DNA from: Trissonchulus latispiculum
Lineage: Eukaryota; Nematoda; Enoplea; Enoplida; Ironidae
Assembly (NCBI GenBank): GCA_030248195.1
Contig: JASAND010031938.1
Span: 1 to 64,000 of the forward strand
DNA: 64,000 nucleotides
Direction: 5' to 3'
Part shown: in pieces, positions 54,538-64,000 of the stretch
How positions within the stretch are numbered: position 1 is the stretch's first letter
How the letters are laid out: each line of letters starts with the position of its first letter
Notes under the pieces: generated by a model
The model's database searches: none
Seen by the model: only the letters and a program-made list of their open reading frames with translations
What the model was told of the DNA's origin: nothing
Position numbers and translations under genes: made by a program

Positions 54538-57066
54538 GTGGTCTTTGCGTAAAACCTGAACAGAAACAGTGAATTATTTTAGTTGTTGTGTTGAAAGGGG
54601 ACTTCGCAACACTGTCTTGTCCTGCGGACAGTTTTATTAGGTTTACAGCTGTTGTGAGTGTTTATTTTTTAGTGATTGAATTTGCACATTGCGATACCGT
54701 TTCTCTGTGCCCGGTGTCTGGTAAAACGAAAAGAGAATGTTTATACAAATTGCTGTATTAACTCAAGAGTGTTCGCTGCAGGCTGTACTTCTCTACTGTT
54801 AATTATTGTCTAGAACGTAATATTTATTAGATCGATTTTTTTGGTTTTGACGGCGATAACAATTCGTTTCCGATTGCTTGATGATGTTTAACTTTGATTG
54901 CTGATTTCGTTTGTTACGTAATTTTAACTGTCACGGTTTTCGTTTTTCTTTCTTGTCAGTGTTTTATGAAGTGGCATGCGCAAAAAATGTGATACTGTTT
55001 ATTCTATAAAACCGTATATTTATAATTAACTGGTTGTATTTATTACCGTAGGTACATTGTATTGTATGAATTCGGTTTGTTTAGCCTAAGTTGTATTTGA
55101 CTGGTACCGGTGTGGCCTGACTACTGTTACTGGCTCTGTTTCATTATGGTTTTTTGAGACCCATCTCTAACGCTTCTCTAAAATTGATGGTTTTTAGTTC
55201 GTTGTTGAACTTGCTTTGATTTTGAAACTCACTCTTCAAACAGTTTTTATTTATTGATGAAAAGTGAATATCATTTTTACCTTGAAATCCTTTTACTTGT
55301 GCAGCTTTCTTTGCTGTAGGTTATTTTGTCCCATAGCGTTTGTGCTCGGTGAGCTCCGGAGCAAGATTTTTATATAAAATTTTGACTTTTTACAATAGTA
55401 CGTATATATTTTCCTAAATTGTTATTACAACATTTTCAGAAACATTACTGTTTTCAGGAACTCAGCTTGCTCTCATTTTTCGTAGAGTTGTTACAGACAA
55501 CCGTCCGGGGCTCCGGTTTGGGATATTGATCCCAGCATTTCTAGAGTGCTAAATAGTTGACTATTCTGGTGAATATTCCCGGTAAATGTTATATTGTTTG
55601 TTGCCAACTTGAATCGTCTACTGTGTATGAATTTAGGTTTGTGTAGTGTGGGTTTTGTTTCGAAGACTTCCTTGGATATTCAGATTGATTTCGTTTTAAA
55701 ACATTTTTACGGTACACTCACTTGTTTCTAATTTCTTTCTTTTGATTGAAAATCGATTGCTCTTTATTTTGCAAAACATTTTTATTTGTGAAATGTAATT
55801 TAAAACATAAAAAATGAAAAACATTTTGTCCGTAAACTTGCTTGCAAAAGCAACGCAAGATGAACGGAGGCAACAATTTTTGAAGCGAGGTCAGTTTACG
55901 GCAGGTTTCTGTTTCTGTTTACGTACGTAGTATTTTATTGTGCTTGAAAAGTACATAGCAGCTTGTAAAACGGAAAGTAAATTCTTAAGTTACAGCTTGT
56001 TCGACAGTATAATGTATTTAACTATTTACTTGTGTATCTGTATTTACTTGATTTTTGTGTTTTTGGTCACTGTGGTTGATTTTAGTTATTTTGCTTTAGC
56101 TTTTGATTGTGCATGTTTTCAAGTAGAAAATTTGGTTGTTATGTAGCGAAAGTTTATGAGCTTTTTGCATGAAAATTGGTAACGTTGTCTAGCAGTCTAA
56201 ACGCTGGCTTTTTGCTTTATGCATAAAAACGGGTGAAGTCAAAATTAAGGCTTGACTGCCATTTGCGCTTTTGTTTTTTTATTCACTGCCAGGGTGACAC
56301 CTTAAATGGTATGTTCGACGGTTTGTGATGTCTCAAAATGTGTTTGGATTTCTAGAGAAAGGAAAAGAGTGAATTGTATAGGTTAGTTTTGAGTGAATTA
56401 AGATTTTTAACAAAAATTATTACTTTTTTTAAATAGTAGTTTAAAATTTACTCCTGGTTCACACTTGTTGCAAACATTCCCTCTTTGCCTTTCTCATTGC
56501 CTGATTCCTCCTGTGATTTGCCTGCTTGGTTTGGTTTGCACTAATTTAAATGAAACGGGAAACTTCTATAGTAACTGCCCTTTGTTAGTTTGCAAGTTTT
56601 TAGGAATTTATTTTGTTACGTATGTCAGTAGTGATTTGTTTAAATGTTTGTTCGTTCTTTACAACTTTGCTTCTGCGTGCTTCGTTTTAGTTATTTTTCC
56701 TAGCACTTGCTTATTTGAATACGGTATGCTTATTCTACATACGTATTTATTGAACAGAGTTTTTATTTTGTTATGCTTCACTAGTAGCTATTATATCTTA
56801 GAGAATTTAATATATTCCGTGTCTTTAGATGTATTGTTTGCTTAGTTCAATATCATTTATACAGGAGTTTATTGTTCAGTGTTTTGTGCTGTTATTTAGA
56901 GAGCGTTTTGATTTCTATTGGTTAATCTACATTTTGAATCTTTTTTCATAGTACAAATTGTCGTCTAAATGACTGGGTTGAACATGCATTTTATATTATT
57001 TTCAGCTTTTTACGAAGAGCTCTTTTTTCGTTTTTGTATGGGATCAGTACAAATTTGTACAATAAA
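54538..57066 (+). other. Probable long 3' UTR of Pur-alpha
   Basis: About 2.5 kb of T-rich sequence directly after the stop, free of the repeats that fill the rest of the window. I find no AATAAA until 57061. It includes a hydrophobic 126-codon open frame (56465-56845) that looks like a by-product of T-richness. The transcript end near 57.08 kb is an inference from the first polyadenylation hexamer. Confidence 0.4.
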
Positions 57067-57936
57067 TAGACGTGTTACTGAATGGATTTATTGGTGCACG
57101 CTTTTGATATGTTTATCGGTTTGTTTTGGTGGTCCCATTTGATTGCACTTGATATTGGGCGTAGACAACATTGTGGTGTTCCCGTAATTAAAAGTATCTT
57201 GTTTTGTACTAGTTGGGTAGAGCATTAGTGCAATCTTGACGCTTTAAGCATTATCCAAAACGTGTTATTGCGGTCTTCCGTTTATCCCTCTACTACGTTC
57301 AGACTGCTTGCTTTGTTCAAGCACGCTACCGTGCTCTGGCCCTGCGTTCGTGCTGGCACAAGGTGTAGGTCCACTGTTGTTGCTCGGGGGGCCTTGCATC
57401 AGGTCCCGTGATTCTACGAGAGAAGGCCGAAGCGATTCGGCCCGTCCGATTTATGACCTCCTCCAGACCTCTCGCTTACGGGGAGGGGTCGCTTTGGTCC
57501 AAAATCGAAAGCAGATTTTTCTCAATCACGCAACATAGGTTCATACGTTCCAAAAAATAGACCATTGGAGTTCGCAGGCAGTGGATTGTATGAACAAAAT
57601 TAACTTTTGACCAACTCTGACCCGCGGGTACCCACTGACCTGAAAGTCGACCCGCGGGTACCCGCGACCCACTTCCAACTCTGATATGCATGCAGTATCT
57701 TTTAGGTACTTACTGCCTGCCGAAATTGAAGCTTTGAGTATTTCCGTTAAGGCTTTTCCTCAGTTTTACAAAATTTTCTCAGCTTCTGGGGGCCCCGCCT
57801 GCCAGACCCCCCGCGTCTCTAGCTTTAAATTTGTCAAAAACACGCGTACACATGCTTCGACTTTGGTAACAATAGTTGTAACTTGGTTAATACTATTCGT
57901 GAATTTTTAAATGCGTTTGAAATTTCCCGTGCGATT
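57067..57936. other. No gene recognised; short GC-rich repeat patches
   Basis: Contains a repeated GACCCGCGGGTACCC pair (57618 and 57659) bracketed by CCAACTCTGA (57611 and 57675). One CTGGGGGCCCCGCCTGCCAG hairpin lies at 57784-57812. No exon was identified. Confidence 0.5.
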
Positions 57937-58945
57937 TCAAAGGGCGCCGCTTTTATGTTTACAGAAGGATTGGTACATGGTACTGCCGCGATTTTTTCAG
58001 GAAAATTTTCCCCTTGCGTGAAGCAAATTTCAACTTTTTTGGTTGAAAATTGCGTGAGTTATTCAATTTTTTAGATTTTCAAAATCCTTTGATCTTTGCC
58101 GCTTTTTCGACTTTGACTTTACTCGCGACTCGCTCAACGGAAAAATTTTTCGATTAGATTTTCAGGACCGCCTAGGCGTCCGATTTCACCCGATACATGT
58201 GAGATTTCAAAATTTGAAAGTCGATTTTTTTCGAAAAATACCACTTTTTGACCCAAAATTTCGACATAGCAAGTCTAAGCGAGTAACAATTACATAATCA
58301 TAAAGTTCAATCTAAGCTGAATCCAACGATATAAAGTTTTTGTGGCCACGACTTACATTGCGTCCGCAACGAATTTTTAAACAATTTCCCTTTTTCAGCT
58401 GGTTTTTGCTAATGTACACTGGTTCAGGCAAATCAAGGCGGCAACATCAAAGGGAGCCAAACACCAGCTGAAAAGGGGAAATTGTTTAAAAATTCATTGC
58501 GGACGCAATGTAAGTCGTAGCCACAAAAACTTTAGATCGTTGGATTCAGCTTAGACTGAACTTTATGATTATGTGATTTTTACTCACTTTTGCTAGACTC
58601 TCTATGTCAAAATTTTGGGTCAAAAAGTGGTATTTTTCGAAGAAATCTACTTTCAAATTTTGAAATCTCACATACATCGGGTGAAAGCGGACGCCTAGGC
58701 GGTCCTGAAAATCTAATCGAAAAAGTTTTCCGTTGAGCGAGCCGCGAGTAATAACCAAAGTCGAAAAAGCGGCAAAGATCAAAGGATTTTGAAAATCTAA
58801 AAAATTGAATAACTCACGCAATTTTCAGCCAAAAAAGTTGAAATTTGGGGTTTAGCACTTTCATACAAGGAGAAAATTTTCCTGAAAAAATCGCGGCAGT
58901 ACCATGTACCAATCCTTCTGTACATATAAAAGCGGCGCCCTTTGA
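57937..58945. mobile_element. 1-kb near-perfect palindrome (fold-back)
   Basis: The left arm (57937-58403) and right arm (58462-58945) are inverted copies about 470 bp long with scattered mismatches; the loop is about 58 bp. Landmarks are TCAAAGGGCGCCGCTTTTAT at the left and AAAAGCGGCGCCCTTTGA at the right, CAGGACCGCCTAGGC and its inverse, and TTTTCAGCTGG..CCAGCTGAAAA at the hinge. It is non-coding. A single diverged arm is at 8880-9110, so this is a dispersed family. Confidence 0.9.
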
Positions 58946-59614
58946 TACATATAAAAGAAAGATGTCATCAGTCCGGTTCAGAAAATATATACTTTGTGGT
59001 AGCTATCTTGAAGCGTTTTTGAGATATAAAGAAAACAATTTCGCTTTCTACAATTTTTGGTCAGACTTTAGTTATCTTTGAAAAACTAAAAAATACGAAT
59101 TTCGCAATTTTTTGCGAAGTTCCGCAAAAAATTTTAGACGACTGCGTAAAAGTTCGCAACAAGTTCGCAACAAAAAAGCAGACTCTTGTTCAAATTCATA
59201 AAAATGTTCTCGAGTCTAGTAGCTAAATTATGCTGGAAGTTTTTGAGATTCGGAAGTCGCATTGCGCGATACGCTGAAATGGATCTCGCTCTTGTTATCG
59301 AGTCAGTTCTCCAGTAGATTTCGACCAGAGAAATTTGTCCACTTGAGACCTACTCGAGAAATATTTGAAAATCAAAATTTATTAATTTTTCTTTCTGTTT
59401 CCATAATTTGTAAAACTGACTATGTAAATCACCGTAAAATTTTCGTAGATACATTTATATGCTTTTTAATATAGAAGCACTTGTTGTCACTGAAAACGGA
59501 CTACCCGAAGTCGAGGCTTTTTAGTGAACTGGTATCTGGCATCTTGCAAACGCTTTCTGTCAATTTCTATATACACTGAAATAACGTTATCAGGGCATCC
59601 AGAAACTTTCCATG
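58946..59614. other. No gene recognised
   Basis: AT-rich sequence with no shared repeat and no convincing exon. Confidence 0.4.
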
Positions 59615-60383
59615 CACTCTTAGAAATGTTCCTGTAGAAACTACAGGAATCACTTCTGTAGATGAAGAAATGTTCCTGTAGAAACTACAGGAATCATTTC
59701 TGTAGATGATAAGTACAAAAGCTTTTGTAGAAAATACAGGTTGAGTCTTGTAATTTCTACAGGTCATCGCTGGTAGTGTTTACCGGACATACTTTGGTAG
59801 AATTGATTACAAGTTAGACCAGTATTCCGTACAAATGAAACCTGTGGTTTTCACTGGTTTACAGGTTTGCTCACAGGAAACTACTCGATACGCTGATAAC
59901 GCAAATTTTGTATAGGGCGAGAGTGGTAATAATTTTTGAAGACTGAAATTTTTGAATTTTTTCAAATTTTCAGACTTCCAACACCCAGTGGGTGATTTTT
60001 TGTAACGGCCGCTCCCTGCCGAAAATATTTTGGGAGCGGTCGCTCCCTACACCTGCCCCCTTTTTTGAAACAACAGGTCACAGGTTTTGTCTTGTAAAAC
60101 TACAGGTTTGGTATCTGATATAGGATTGTAAAAAAAGTCGAACAGAACTACAGGTTTCTTTTGTATTTTCTACAGGAAATTCCTGTAATAAAAACTACAG
60201 GTTTGCTTAGGATTTTCTACAGGAAACTCCTGTAATTTTTACTATTCCAGAGACCGGTAAAAAATACAAAAGTTACTTTTGTGGAAAATACAGGAAGCTC
60301 CGCTAGTGACTGACCGCACAGGAGCACTTTTGTAGAAAACTACAAGAATTCCTGTAATTTCTACAGGAGTCTTTTTAAGAGTG
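59615..60383. mobile_element. 769-bp CTGTAG/CTACAG-rich inverted-repeat element
   Basis: Ends CACTCTTAGAAATGTTCCTG and, inverted, CACTCTTAAAAAGACTCCTG. The interior has more than ten copies of CTGTAG or CTACAGG, many arranged as short hairpins such as CCTGTAGAAACTACAGG. An unrelated GGGAGCGGTCGCTCCC patch sits at about 60007-60050. No target duplication could be fixed. Confidence 0.65.
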
Positions 60384-60787
60384 TGTCTGTTTATTACTAG
60401 CTCGCCAGTACAAGAGGAATTGACTTGTCTCTAGCTTATTTCTGAACCTATTTCTTATTAGAATTCTTTACATATAATTGCATCTTGTATATACTATGCT
60501 CACTTTCAGTTGATGACGCGGCCATTCCTATTCCACACAGCGTCTACCATTCTCCTAGATAGCTTTACTTTAACCTGACGAGAATAACCAAAGATATGAC
60601 CTCAAGTTTTATCCGGCCTAACTTTCCAGTGTCACCATGCCAAATCTGGCACTGTGATAACGGTGATAAGAACCTAAGGCCATACCGACAGCTGTTCTGC
60701 AGTAGGTTAGTTCTGCACATCGACTAGAACACTTCATCTTATAGCCATTTCCGCTGAAAATTTTAAAACCCATATATACACGCAAGG

Positions 60788-61043
60788 CCGCACCCAGGGG
60801 GAGGGTTCAAGGGGTCTAGACCCACCCCTTTTGGAATGACTAAAAATTGCAAAATGAAAGTCTGAATCTATTGAAAATCTTACTATTTTTGAAAGAATTT
60901 AGCAGTTAGTACACGCTTTTAATGTGAAAGTGCAAACAATTTGCAACGTTAAGTGAGCTCCGTATTAAATTATTTTCGGGCTTGACCTTGAACTCCCTTC
61001 TGCTAGACCTTGGACCCTCCCCTTTCTAAAAGCCTGGGTGCGG
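60788..61043. mobile_element. 256-bp inverted-repeat element, CCGCACCCAGG ends
   Basis: Left CCGCACCCAGGGGGAGGGTT and right CTTTCTAAAAGCCTGGGTGCGG share an 11-bp perfect inverted terminus. Matching GGGAGGGT / ACCCTCCC lie just inside. Flanks show no clear duplication. Non-coding. Confidence 0.65.
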
Positions 61044-61216
61044 GAATGTATACACGATCTCGGCTCACCGCTCGTATAATTTTTCGTTCTTACAATATTT
61101 GTAAAAATATTCTGCTATTTATCCAGTACCTGATCCTCAAACATCAGTTCTTTATTAGAACATTAAACAAAACAAATTTTCAACAAAATATGCAGATGAA
61201 GGAAAATCAACGTCAT

Positions 61217-61315
61217 CTACTGGGCAGTTGTTCTCTGCTTTCTGGAAGGACGCAGCTTCCGAGCCGCAACTGCCTTCTGGCTCTGAAGAATTCTACTCGC
61301 GCGACGCATGGCCAG
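61217..61315 (-). CDS. Candidate terminal exon of an unrecognised small basic protein
   Basis: On the minus strand, after the acceptor TTTCATTTTAG, a 99-nt frame encodes LAMRRASRILQSQKAVAARK and ends SRKQRTTAQ followed by TAG. It is strongly basic. It begins in phase 0, matching the end phase of the exon at 62168-62280. I do not recognise the family. A simple AAATGAAAC-rich spacer separates it from the 852-nt intron. Confidence 0.35.
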   Translation of the reverse strand: MAMRRASRILQSQKAVAARKLRPSRKQRTTAQ

Positions 61316-62167
61316 CTAAAATGAAACATTTTGAATAATATATAAGAAAACAAACGGGGAAGAGTTCCATAATGCTTAACTTCATCAACCAAGATAAGAG
61401 CAAAATTTAGCCCACCAATTTTCAGAGCAATTAAGATGAGGAAAAAAATGAGTTAGGCTAGAATGTTTCTGGAGTTTTCAAATTAAAAACAACGTAAGAT
61501 TTGAAGAATGATTTTGCAGCTAATACATAAAATTGCTTCCACTATAGCTGAAAACATAAAATTGCTTCCACTATAGCTGAAGAACAGAGATAGCTTTTTG
61601 GAAACAGGGATTCTAACCAGCAATCATTAGGGAGTTGAATAACTGCGAACCACTCAGCCACCCAAGCATCTATCAAAATAGGTCAATAACAGTAAAATTG
61701 TACACCTGAAAGAAAATTGCCATTGTACACCTGAAAGCAGATTGCCCTTGACAGGGACGACGATCCAAAACCCGTCTCTATTGCCAGAATGAGGAGGTAG
61801 TTCTCGCTCACTTTCTCCTGAGTTGCCGCCGGCACACCCAGCCCCGGCACAAAACCCTGGGTCACAATCCAATCCTGCCCTGCCTGTGGGACCAACCAGA
61901 TCCGGTACACTGCTTCATTCATGACAGTGGACTCATCAGAGCCCACCGAGACTAACCTCCTGATCGACCTCCGACATCATCATCAACACCGATCAAAAAT
62001 AAAGCAGGGCATTGAGCTGGATTGGGTTAAGGCAGACATACAAGCCAGGTAAACAAAGCATGACGTGGTTTTATTGTGAAATCAATAAAAAGCCACCATA
62101 TCTAACATAATAACCAAAATAAATAACGTCAAAGACACGAAGTAAAACATTAACAATCACATCTTAC
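61316..62167 (-). other. Intron of the tentative minus-strand gene
   Basis: Includes a GC-richer patch (61740-61960) with open minus-strand frames, such as YRIWLVPQAGQDWIVTQGFV, that match nothing I know. GTACACCTGAAAG is directly repeated near 61700 and 61724, and AAAATTGCTTCCACTATAGC near 61530 and 61558. Confidence 0.3.
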
Positions 62168-62280
62168 TTTACTGTTGGCATATCCACCACCTTTCATCAA
62201 TTTTCTAACAGTTCCTGCAGTTTTGCGACCTCCCTGTTTTAGCGTGATCTTCGTTTGAGCATTTCTAGGCTTATTACTGC
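62168..62280 (-). CDS. Candidate internal exon of the same basic protein
   Basis: Bounded by the acceptor TTTCTATTACAG and donor GTAAGA on the minus strand. It encodes SNKPRNAQTKITLKQGGRK, then TAGTVRKLMKGGGYANSK. It starts with two bases completing an upstream codon and ends in phase 0. A possible preceding exon is 62359-62407 (LDTWTKRRYLQFISYC, acceptor CCATAG, donor GTAAGA), whose single leftover base fits this phase; its acceptor is weak. The function is unknown. Confidence 0.4.
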
Positions 62281-62409
62281 CTGTAATAGAAATCAGTATA
62301 CAGTCGTGACACAGGGATCACTATAACAATATAATCTCAAAGCTGTAAGCTATCTTACAACAGTAGCTGATAAATTGTAGGTAGCGACGTTTCGTCCATG
62401 TGTCCAGCT

Positions 62410-64000
62410 ATGGCCAACGTTAGGCTGGCAGCCTGTTGTGGTAATTCTGGTTGACGCCAACTTTGAAAAAAGTTTCTCATGCATTATATATTTGGAGTTA
62501 TATTGTATGCAAGATGGATACATACGTATATCAAAAATGTACTGTAATGTAATCAAATGCAAGAATATAAAAATGTAGCGTAACATTTCTTGTTAGTGGA
62601 TATGAAAAGCAAATTTTGGTTTCGTAAACTGGGTGAAATGAAATATTTCGCAACAGGAAATTGGGCCACTTACCTAACTTTAGCAAGAGATTACTTTAGT
62701 TACAAAGCAACGACCAGAACAACTAAAAATGTTCCCCGGAGTATTTGTGTATAGAAGGCATCGGTTAAACAAAAACCTTCCCTCGAGCGTTCATAGTAGG
62801 TTTGAAAAATTTACCACGTCTTAGAAAAACTATATTTCCAAGCATTATATATTTACAGCCATTGAATGTCGCATCCCAAATCAAAATTTTTAACTAAACT
62901 TTTCAATATGATATTGATTTTATGCCAATGTAGGATCTGGTTTGAGCCTGTCGGCATAACAAAATTTGAAGAATTTCGAGAACAGAGCGCCTAGCAGAAA
63001 CTATAGCAGTCATAAACAGTTGGCAGGCACAAAAATTTAGGTGGCTAATGTTTAGAACATAAGACCTATTTTGGAATTCAATTCTTGCGTGTGGTCCCCT
63101 TCTTCGCTGGGTGACATTCATAAATAGAAAATGTTCAACAAGTTTCACAAATATAATTCCTGCACTGCATGTTTAAGTTTTGCTGAGAAATTGGAAGAAA
63201 CAGAACTTGAAATTCTGGAGCTTAGAAGGCATCGGGCAGGCCTGGCACAGGCTTATCATATACGAATTTGACAAAGTAAATTCGGCTGATTTCTTTGTTT
63301 TTGCAGCTGAAACAGCAGAGGAAATGCCCTTAAGGTGCTGGTATTGCTTTGTGTAAATTCGACCCTACAAGCTTCAATTCTTTATGAAAGTGGATGAAAC
63401 TTTCCAAATACCTTATTTTCGTGCTCTTTAACATTTTGGGACCAGTCCCGGATTTTTAGGTTTAAAGATAAGAAAGTTTTGGTTTTTGCCCTTATTCTCT
63501 CAGTACATAGTCGCTACACCGGATTGGTTGTTATGGCTGGAAAGAAGGCACCAAAATGAACATTTTTGCTTTTACAACTTTTGAGCTACCTCCAATGGTT
63601 ACGGCAGTATAAGCCAAAAACAATTTTTGGGGTCAAAAAATGGCCATTTTTGACGAAATCAGTTTTTTCAAAATTACTGCCAAATCTTACAGACAATTTC
63701 GGCTTATTTATACTCAATCGATACACCGTCCAATTGCGCATTTTATCAATACCTATTCGCTGGAGTTCGTTGCTTTAAGCTAGGGAATTCGCCGAAAAAC
63801 CATTTTGGCAAAATTGCGATTATTTTGTTTTGAACATTGATTTCTCATAAACTGTCCAATGGATTCGCGTGATTTTGGGCTGAATGAAAATTCGCCCTAT
63901 TGCGGAGGGACATTTTTCTTGGTTTGAGCTAAAACATTTCCAGGTGTGAGAAAACTGAACAGAAAGTTGCAAAATTTCGTGTCATCGCGCATTTACCGGA
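62410..64000. other. Degenerate relatives of the TTAA element; no gene recognised
   Basis: 62650-62900 is a decayed match to the middle of the 52713-53682 element (ACAACTAAAAATG..CCC..GTATTTGTG, then AAAAACTATATTT). At 63330 TTAAGGTGCTGGTATTGCTTTG resembles that element's terminus and may start another copy running off the window. The rest is AT-rich. Confidence 0.4.

Noticed and set aside
56465..56845. 126-codon hydrophobic frame after Pur-alpha
   Set aside because: T-rich DNA produces Phe/Leu/Val/Cys codons by chance; no start context, splice signals or homologue recognised, and it lies in the likely 3' UTR.
57605..57690. Possible hAT miniature element around GACCCGCGGGTACCC repeats
   Set aside because: CCAACTCTGA brackets it, but as a direct repeat; no inverted termini or target duplication could be fixed.

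Overview
This is a window of nuclear DNA from an invertebrate animal. The evidence is a split protein-coding gene with GT-AG introns, eukaryotic retrotransposons and DNA transposons, TA microsatellites, and no bacterial gene organisation. The exact phylum cannot be read from the sequence; the single-copy gene resembles Pur-alpha proteins of invertebrates. The only confidently recognised host gene is Pur-alpha (single-stranded, purine-rich DNA/RNA-binding protein, three PUR repeats) on the + strand, with six exons between 45535 and 54537. A small, plausible first coding exon lies 18.7 kb upstream at 26810-26849. A long T-rich stretch after the stop is probably its 3' UTR. A second, tentative gene of unknown function lies on the - strand near 61217-62407.

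Almost everything else is transposable-element DNA. From 0.5 to 5.8 kb lies a 5.25-kb element with AGCCCGGTTCATAC termini and a TTA target duplication; its interior is packed with perfect hairpins and carries no convincing protein. From 8 to 17 kb lie a decayed integrase, an 826-bp hAT-type element with an 8-bp target duplication, and a family of hairpin-rich miniature elements, one of which has jumped into another member of its own family. From 17.5 to 26.3 kb lie a decayed integrase/Ulp1-protease/PHD element, a BEL-like gag broken by a TTAA-inserting transposon, a decayed Ty3/Gypsy gag-protease-RT, and several miniature elements.

From 28.6 to 36.4 kb a unit carrying a LINE-type endonuclease reading frame is duplicated in tandem. 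One copy carries a 3.04-kb LINE with an intact endonuclease-reverse transcriptase frame, and the other keeps the empty site. From 36.6 to 43.0 kb lies a 6.4-kb fold-back element whose arms contain tandem satellites. If the proposed first exon is right, both sit in Pur-alpha intron 1. The other Pur-alpha introns hold hAT-like, P-like, TTAA-type and tRNA-derived insertions. After the gene come a 1-kb palindrome (57.9-58.9 kb), a CTGTAG/CTACAG-rich element, a short inverted-repeat element, and degenerate relatives of the TTAA element up to the window end.

The most informative observations are: the repeating intron-phase pattern of Pur-alpha, which marks three two-exon modules; the empty-site pair that fixes the LINE boundaries; the hairpin-dense element at the left; and several element families defined by exact 8-bp or TTAA target duplications.
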